Source: Daphnia pulex
Taxonomy: Eukaryota > Arthropoda > Branchiopoda > Diplostraca > Daphniidae
Length of the DNA stretch: 64,000 nucleotides
Assembly (NCBI RefSeq): GCF_021134715.1
Contig: NC_060021.1
Span: forward strand, 6,852,501 to 6,916,500
Direction of reading: 5' to 3'
Both the position numbers and the translations under genes were made by a program. The notes beneath the pieces were generated by a model. It worked only from the letters and a program-made list of their open reading frames with translations. It was not told the origin of the DNA and made no database searches. This document shows positions 60,612 through 64,000 of this stretch, piece after piece; the stretch's first letter is position 1; every line of letters begins with the position of its first letter.

Positions 60612-63600
60612 GTGAGTGAAAAAAAGAAGAAGGGGGAGTTGGGTAGAGCCCTGAAAACAAAAAAAAAAGAAATAAAAGAAACTATGTGGCTCGTGTCTTT
60701 TCTTCTGTGACTCGTGTACATACGCAATTGAATAGAATCACGTGAACGAAATGGCCAAAAACCCTGTGCTGGACATTGGAGAATCTATATAGTGCCTCCT
60801 GGCCCACGGGATCCACGTGCGCGCCTGCGCACCAGTAGGGACCGGAACGAGGAAAAGCGCAGGTGGTGTGTGTCGAATGGTTCGATATTATTCTCGAGCT
60901 CATAGGGAAGAAAAAAAGGGACACAGGTCCCCGAATTGGTGCGCTCCTGACGTCACTCGTGTGAGCTTGTCGTCTCGTGTGTGCAGCCGGGCGTTTATCG
61001 CTGCCCAGGGTGGATTGTTTCTCTCGACGTGACAAACACAGACACACACAACATACACGCACCGATATGTATAAACGTATAGCGCACGTTGGGACTGGCT
61101 GTCAGTTGCCATCGCATCGCCTGTCCATCCCGGTGTGACTCACAGTTTCTTACATTCAAAACAAAAAACCAAGTGACATAACGACTTGGGGGAGAAAGAA
61201 ACGCCGTAATTGTTTTCTTTCTCTTCTTAACTGGAATTGTTATTAGTGCGGTGAGTTTTGTTTTTCTCCAACACCACAACCATCACTGGATATGTTAGTA
61301 GCATGGTATCTCTATATACTTAGTGTCATTAGTTGTTTTACCCCGTTAATACAGTTGTTACAAGAGAAGGGAGGAGGTCTACGACCCGACTGGTCGAAAA
61401 TGTTGTGCATAAAAATTCATAAATTATCCAGATCAGTCTCTCGGAAGAGTGGCCGCCGCTCTTCTCTTTGTTATTTGTGCCGTTGAGTAATGTTTATGGT
61501 CGGAAGAGAAGAAGAAGAAGAAGAAGAGAAGCTCTACATACACTTTTTCTGACTTATTCGTATCCCGTTAGAAAACGAGCCAAGGAAATAAACAACAAGG
61601 AAGCCACTCTTGTTGCTATTCTTTTCGAAATAATTTTTTGCTTAACGCGAAGATAATTCCAGGGCTGTTTTTCACCCCAAAAAAAGGAGGTGGGCAGGTG
61701 GGATGTTCCGGCAGTCCGGATTTCAACTGTTTGGGGCGGGTTGAACCCGATGTGATTTGATGCAATCTGCGTATCTAAATCCAATCAGAAAAATATTTCT
61801 TTTTGTTGTTGTTGCTCTCAGCCGAGTAATAAAAAAGGGGAGAAGGAGCCGGAAATTGACTCGTTTTGTTTCTTTTTTTTTCCCAGTTTTTTTAACCGAA
61901 ATTCAAGATGGGTAGGAGGTGAAAGGCGTGTGAATGTTCCCAAAACGAAACGATACGAACAAACAACAACGAAAAAGTTGATTATATTATCTCTCCGTTT
62001 TGTTTTCTTCTTTTTCTCTTTTTTTGTTGTTTTCTTGTTTATTCCCATCGCTGGTAGAAGAAGAAAATTCCTGGCAGTCGTTTTGTCGTTTGACGATATT
62101 TTTGAATGACATCAAAGAGAAACGGTCGTCCAGTCGGATAAAAATTCCATCGCCATAGTTGAAATAATAAAAGGGAAAGTCTTGGCTTATTTTTGATAAT
62201 ATTTTTTTTTCTTTCCTTTCGAGGATATTTTTCGGCGTTCCATTTGTGATTTTCATTTTTTTGTTGTTGTTGTTGCGCTGTTATATGTTGGTTTCAATTG
62301 GAGTGAGAGGGGACTTTGGCCAACGGGATTATTTGACCGTGTACACCTTCTATAATAACTGTCCGCGCATATCTCTACAAAACCCAAAGAAACTCGGAAA
62401 GAAATAAAAAGGGAAAGAATGCACGTCTAACCCTGGAATCATTTCGCTCTATTGGACTACATTTTTCTAACTGGCTGCACGAGAGAGAAAGAAAGAGGCG
62501 TGAAGAAGCCGTTTCACGGGATTCCTTTGCCGAAAAATCCTTTTCCTTTAAAAAAAAAGAAAAAAAAAAAAGAACAAAAATGTTTGGCGTTGTTGGAATT
62601 TCATGTTTGAAAGATCAGGGGATTTCAGCTCGCCTCGTGACCACCCGCCCTAATGTTGACATTTAGACTAAGCTCTCGATCACGTTCCCCGCTGTCCACT
62701 GGTGACTTCATAGACTGATTGGATTTACATTTTATGTTTTTTTCGTTGTTTGTTATTCTTCTCTTCCGCTTTGGCCGACCATATAACATTACGAAAATGA
62801 CTCACTTTCCCAGTTATTCCATGTCATATCGCTATTGAAAACATAAATTTTTTGTTGTTTTTTTTGCTGTCGACCCTGGACGTGCTGTTCGAACCCGATA
62901 ATCAGCTGGACGCGTTTTGCACCAGTAACATGGGACTTTTGCGTCATCCTTTTGTGTGCGTATCGAATTTCGGATGAATGAGAGCCCCAGATCTCGTTTC
63001 ACCCAAATTCATCATCACTCAAGCGGCTGTTGGTGTTTTTCTGGGTCGTTCGTGACGTTGGAGGACACTCTAATTGAAACAAATGTTATCGCCTCCATTA
63101 AACACATACGCCCAACATCTGTAAAATTGGCGTCACACAGCCAAAGGAGAGAGAAACAAACAAAAAAATGAGGGCTCTAGACACAATCTCAACACTCACA
63201 TTCACATCCCGCGCTCATTATTCATTTATTTGTTCATTTGGTCAAGAGTTTCTTGTCCAGTCTAAACCGACAACCTTGTATGTACCAATTTTTTTTGTGT
63301 GTGTGTCCCTCCTTTTTTTTTATTCCACCGGGATTGGCATGCCATGTTGTTCGTTGTTTTTTCATGTTGTTGTTGCGCTCGATCGCAGAGTAGGACGCCC
63401 TGGGTTTCCGTCCGCCGGCCAAGCGTAATGAATGATGATTGAAAAGGAGCCCAGCACTTGGTGTTGGATAGACGTCAGAGATCCGTTAGAAACCAACAGA
63501 AAAATATGGGTACACGCAGAGTGTACACGCTTCCTGGTCCTTTTTGCCTTGGTCACACAATAACAAGGAACTAGGGCTCTCTCTCCACTCCCTTGGCCGT

Positions 63601-63861
63601 CTTATCGCCCGGCTCTGCGAGGTGTTGTGTGTATAGTGCGATTACGGTCGGCCGAATCTCTCGCAACAGTTTCCTCAGTTCTCCTCTGAATCAGCTTCCG
63701 CCGAAAACCCGCCCGGCCGCCATTTCTTCTTGTCTCTACACATTTTCATGTCCGTGCTGTATACATCGGGGCCAAAAAAAGAAAAAGAAATATCTGCTTT
63801 TGTTTAGTTATCTCATCCGTCCGTTCCGACCCAGCGGTGCTTTTCACTCTCGTCGGATACG
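60612..63861. other. Interval before the right-edge promoter; isolated regulatory-like words
   Basis: No gene supported. GCGCCTGCGC at 60821-60830 fits the NRF-1-type palindrome, next to CACGTG at 60814-60819. Homopolymers and GAA/GTT tracts (61507-61528, 62262-62274) fill most of the rest. GCCGCCATTT at 63716-63725 fits a YY1/Pho-type site upstream of the TATA box at 63862. Confidence 0.3.
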
Positions 63862-63868
63862 TATAAAA
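63862..63868 (+). promoter_or_regulatory. TATA box of a gene starting at the right edge
   Basis: TATAAAA in the context GATACGTATAAAAGCAGAG, 100 bp upstream of a Kozak ATG. Transcription would be expected to begin around 63890-63900. Confidence 0.45.
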
Positions 63869-63967
63869 GCAGAGAGGGGGCTTTGCTGTGTGTTGGCTTA
63901 TTTTATTTATTTGTGTTCTATTCGTTTTTGTTTTCTTTTTCTAAAGGGGGAGACTCGGTCGGTCGCC

Positions 63968-64000
63968 ATGGTCATCCGCGCATTACTTATTCAGACCGCA
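63968..64000 (+). CDS. Start of an unidentified gene running off the right edge
   Basis: GTCGCCATGG is a near-ideal start context. Eleven codons (MVIRALLIQTA) are open to the window end. With the TATA box 100 bp upstream and a T-rich leader free of ATG between about 63890 and 63967, this looks like a first exon. The hydrophobic beginning could be a signal peptide. Too short for family assignment. Confidence 0.4.
   Translation, partial: MVIRALLIQTA

Overview
This is a eukaryotic window, most likely from an arthropod and plausibly a cladoceran crustacean such as Daphnia. That is an inference from the compact 60-90 bp introns, the arthropod-type papilin architecture, a Helitron, and AT-rich spacers full of homopolymers. 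All gene models were assembled by hand from reading frames, splice signals and phase agreement.

Left third (1-13.7 kb, minus strand). Positions 1-6523 carry the body of a Helitron-type rolling-circle transposase: a DUF6570-like N-terminal region, a Rep nuclease with HUH and two-tyrosine motifs, an acidic linker and a PIF1-like helicase that runs off the left edge. Three short introns join four open exons in phase, and I see no stop or frameshift. Upstream on the same strand, 8562-11206 holds a Cys/His-rich first exon plus five mini-exons of 16-35 codons. All have phase-0 boundaries, and the first Helitron exon also begins in phase 0, so the whole may be one transposase gene of about 2360 codons or more. 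The putative intron between the two blocks contains a ~208-bp tandem satellite: six near-identical central units and diverged flanking units that still share a CTCF-like core, CGCTAGATGG. A weaker minus-strand coding-like cluster lies at 12.5-13.7 kb.

Middle (17155-37969, plus strand). A complete 38-exon papilin gene of about 2808 residues. It contains a signal peptide split by a 5.7-kb first intron, the papilin cassette (TSP1, ADAMTS-type Cys-rich and spacer), six more TSP1 repeats, an acidic Ser-Gly region, a polybasic putative furin site, a Lys-rich repeat block, thirteen short GCC-type Cys repeats, eleven Kunitz domains, antistasin-like and WAP modules, three Ig domains and a C-terminal PLAC domain. 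One intron has a GC donor. The product should be a secreted basement-membrane proteoglycan-like protein.

Right of papilin. A small convergent minus-strand gene (39755-40216, three exons, 96 residues) is a brain protein I3 (BRI3) homologue. From about 40.2 kb to the right edge the sequence is gene-poor, with long homopolymer and pyrimidine tracts and only isolated promoter or splice-like signals. The best are a TATA box with a tiny possible first exon near 60.54-60.61 kb, and a TATA box with a Kozak ATG at 63.86-63.97 kb that may begin a gene continuing past the window.
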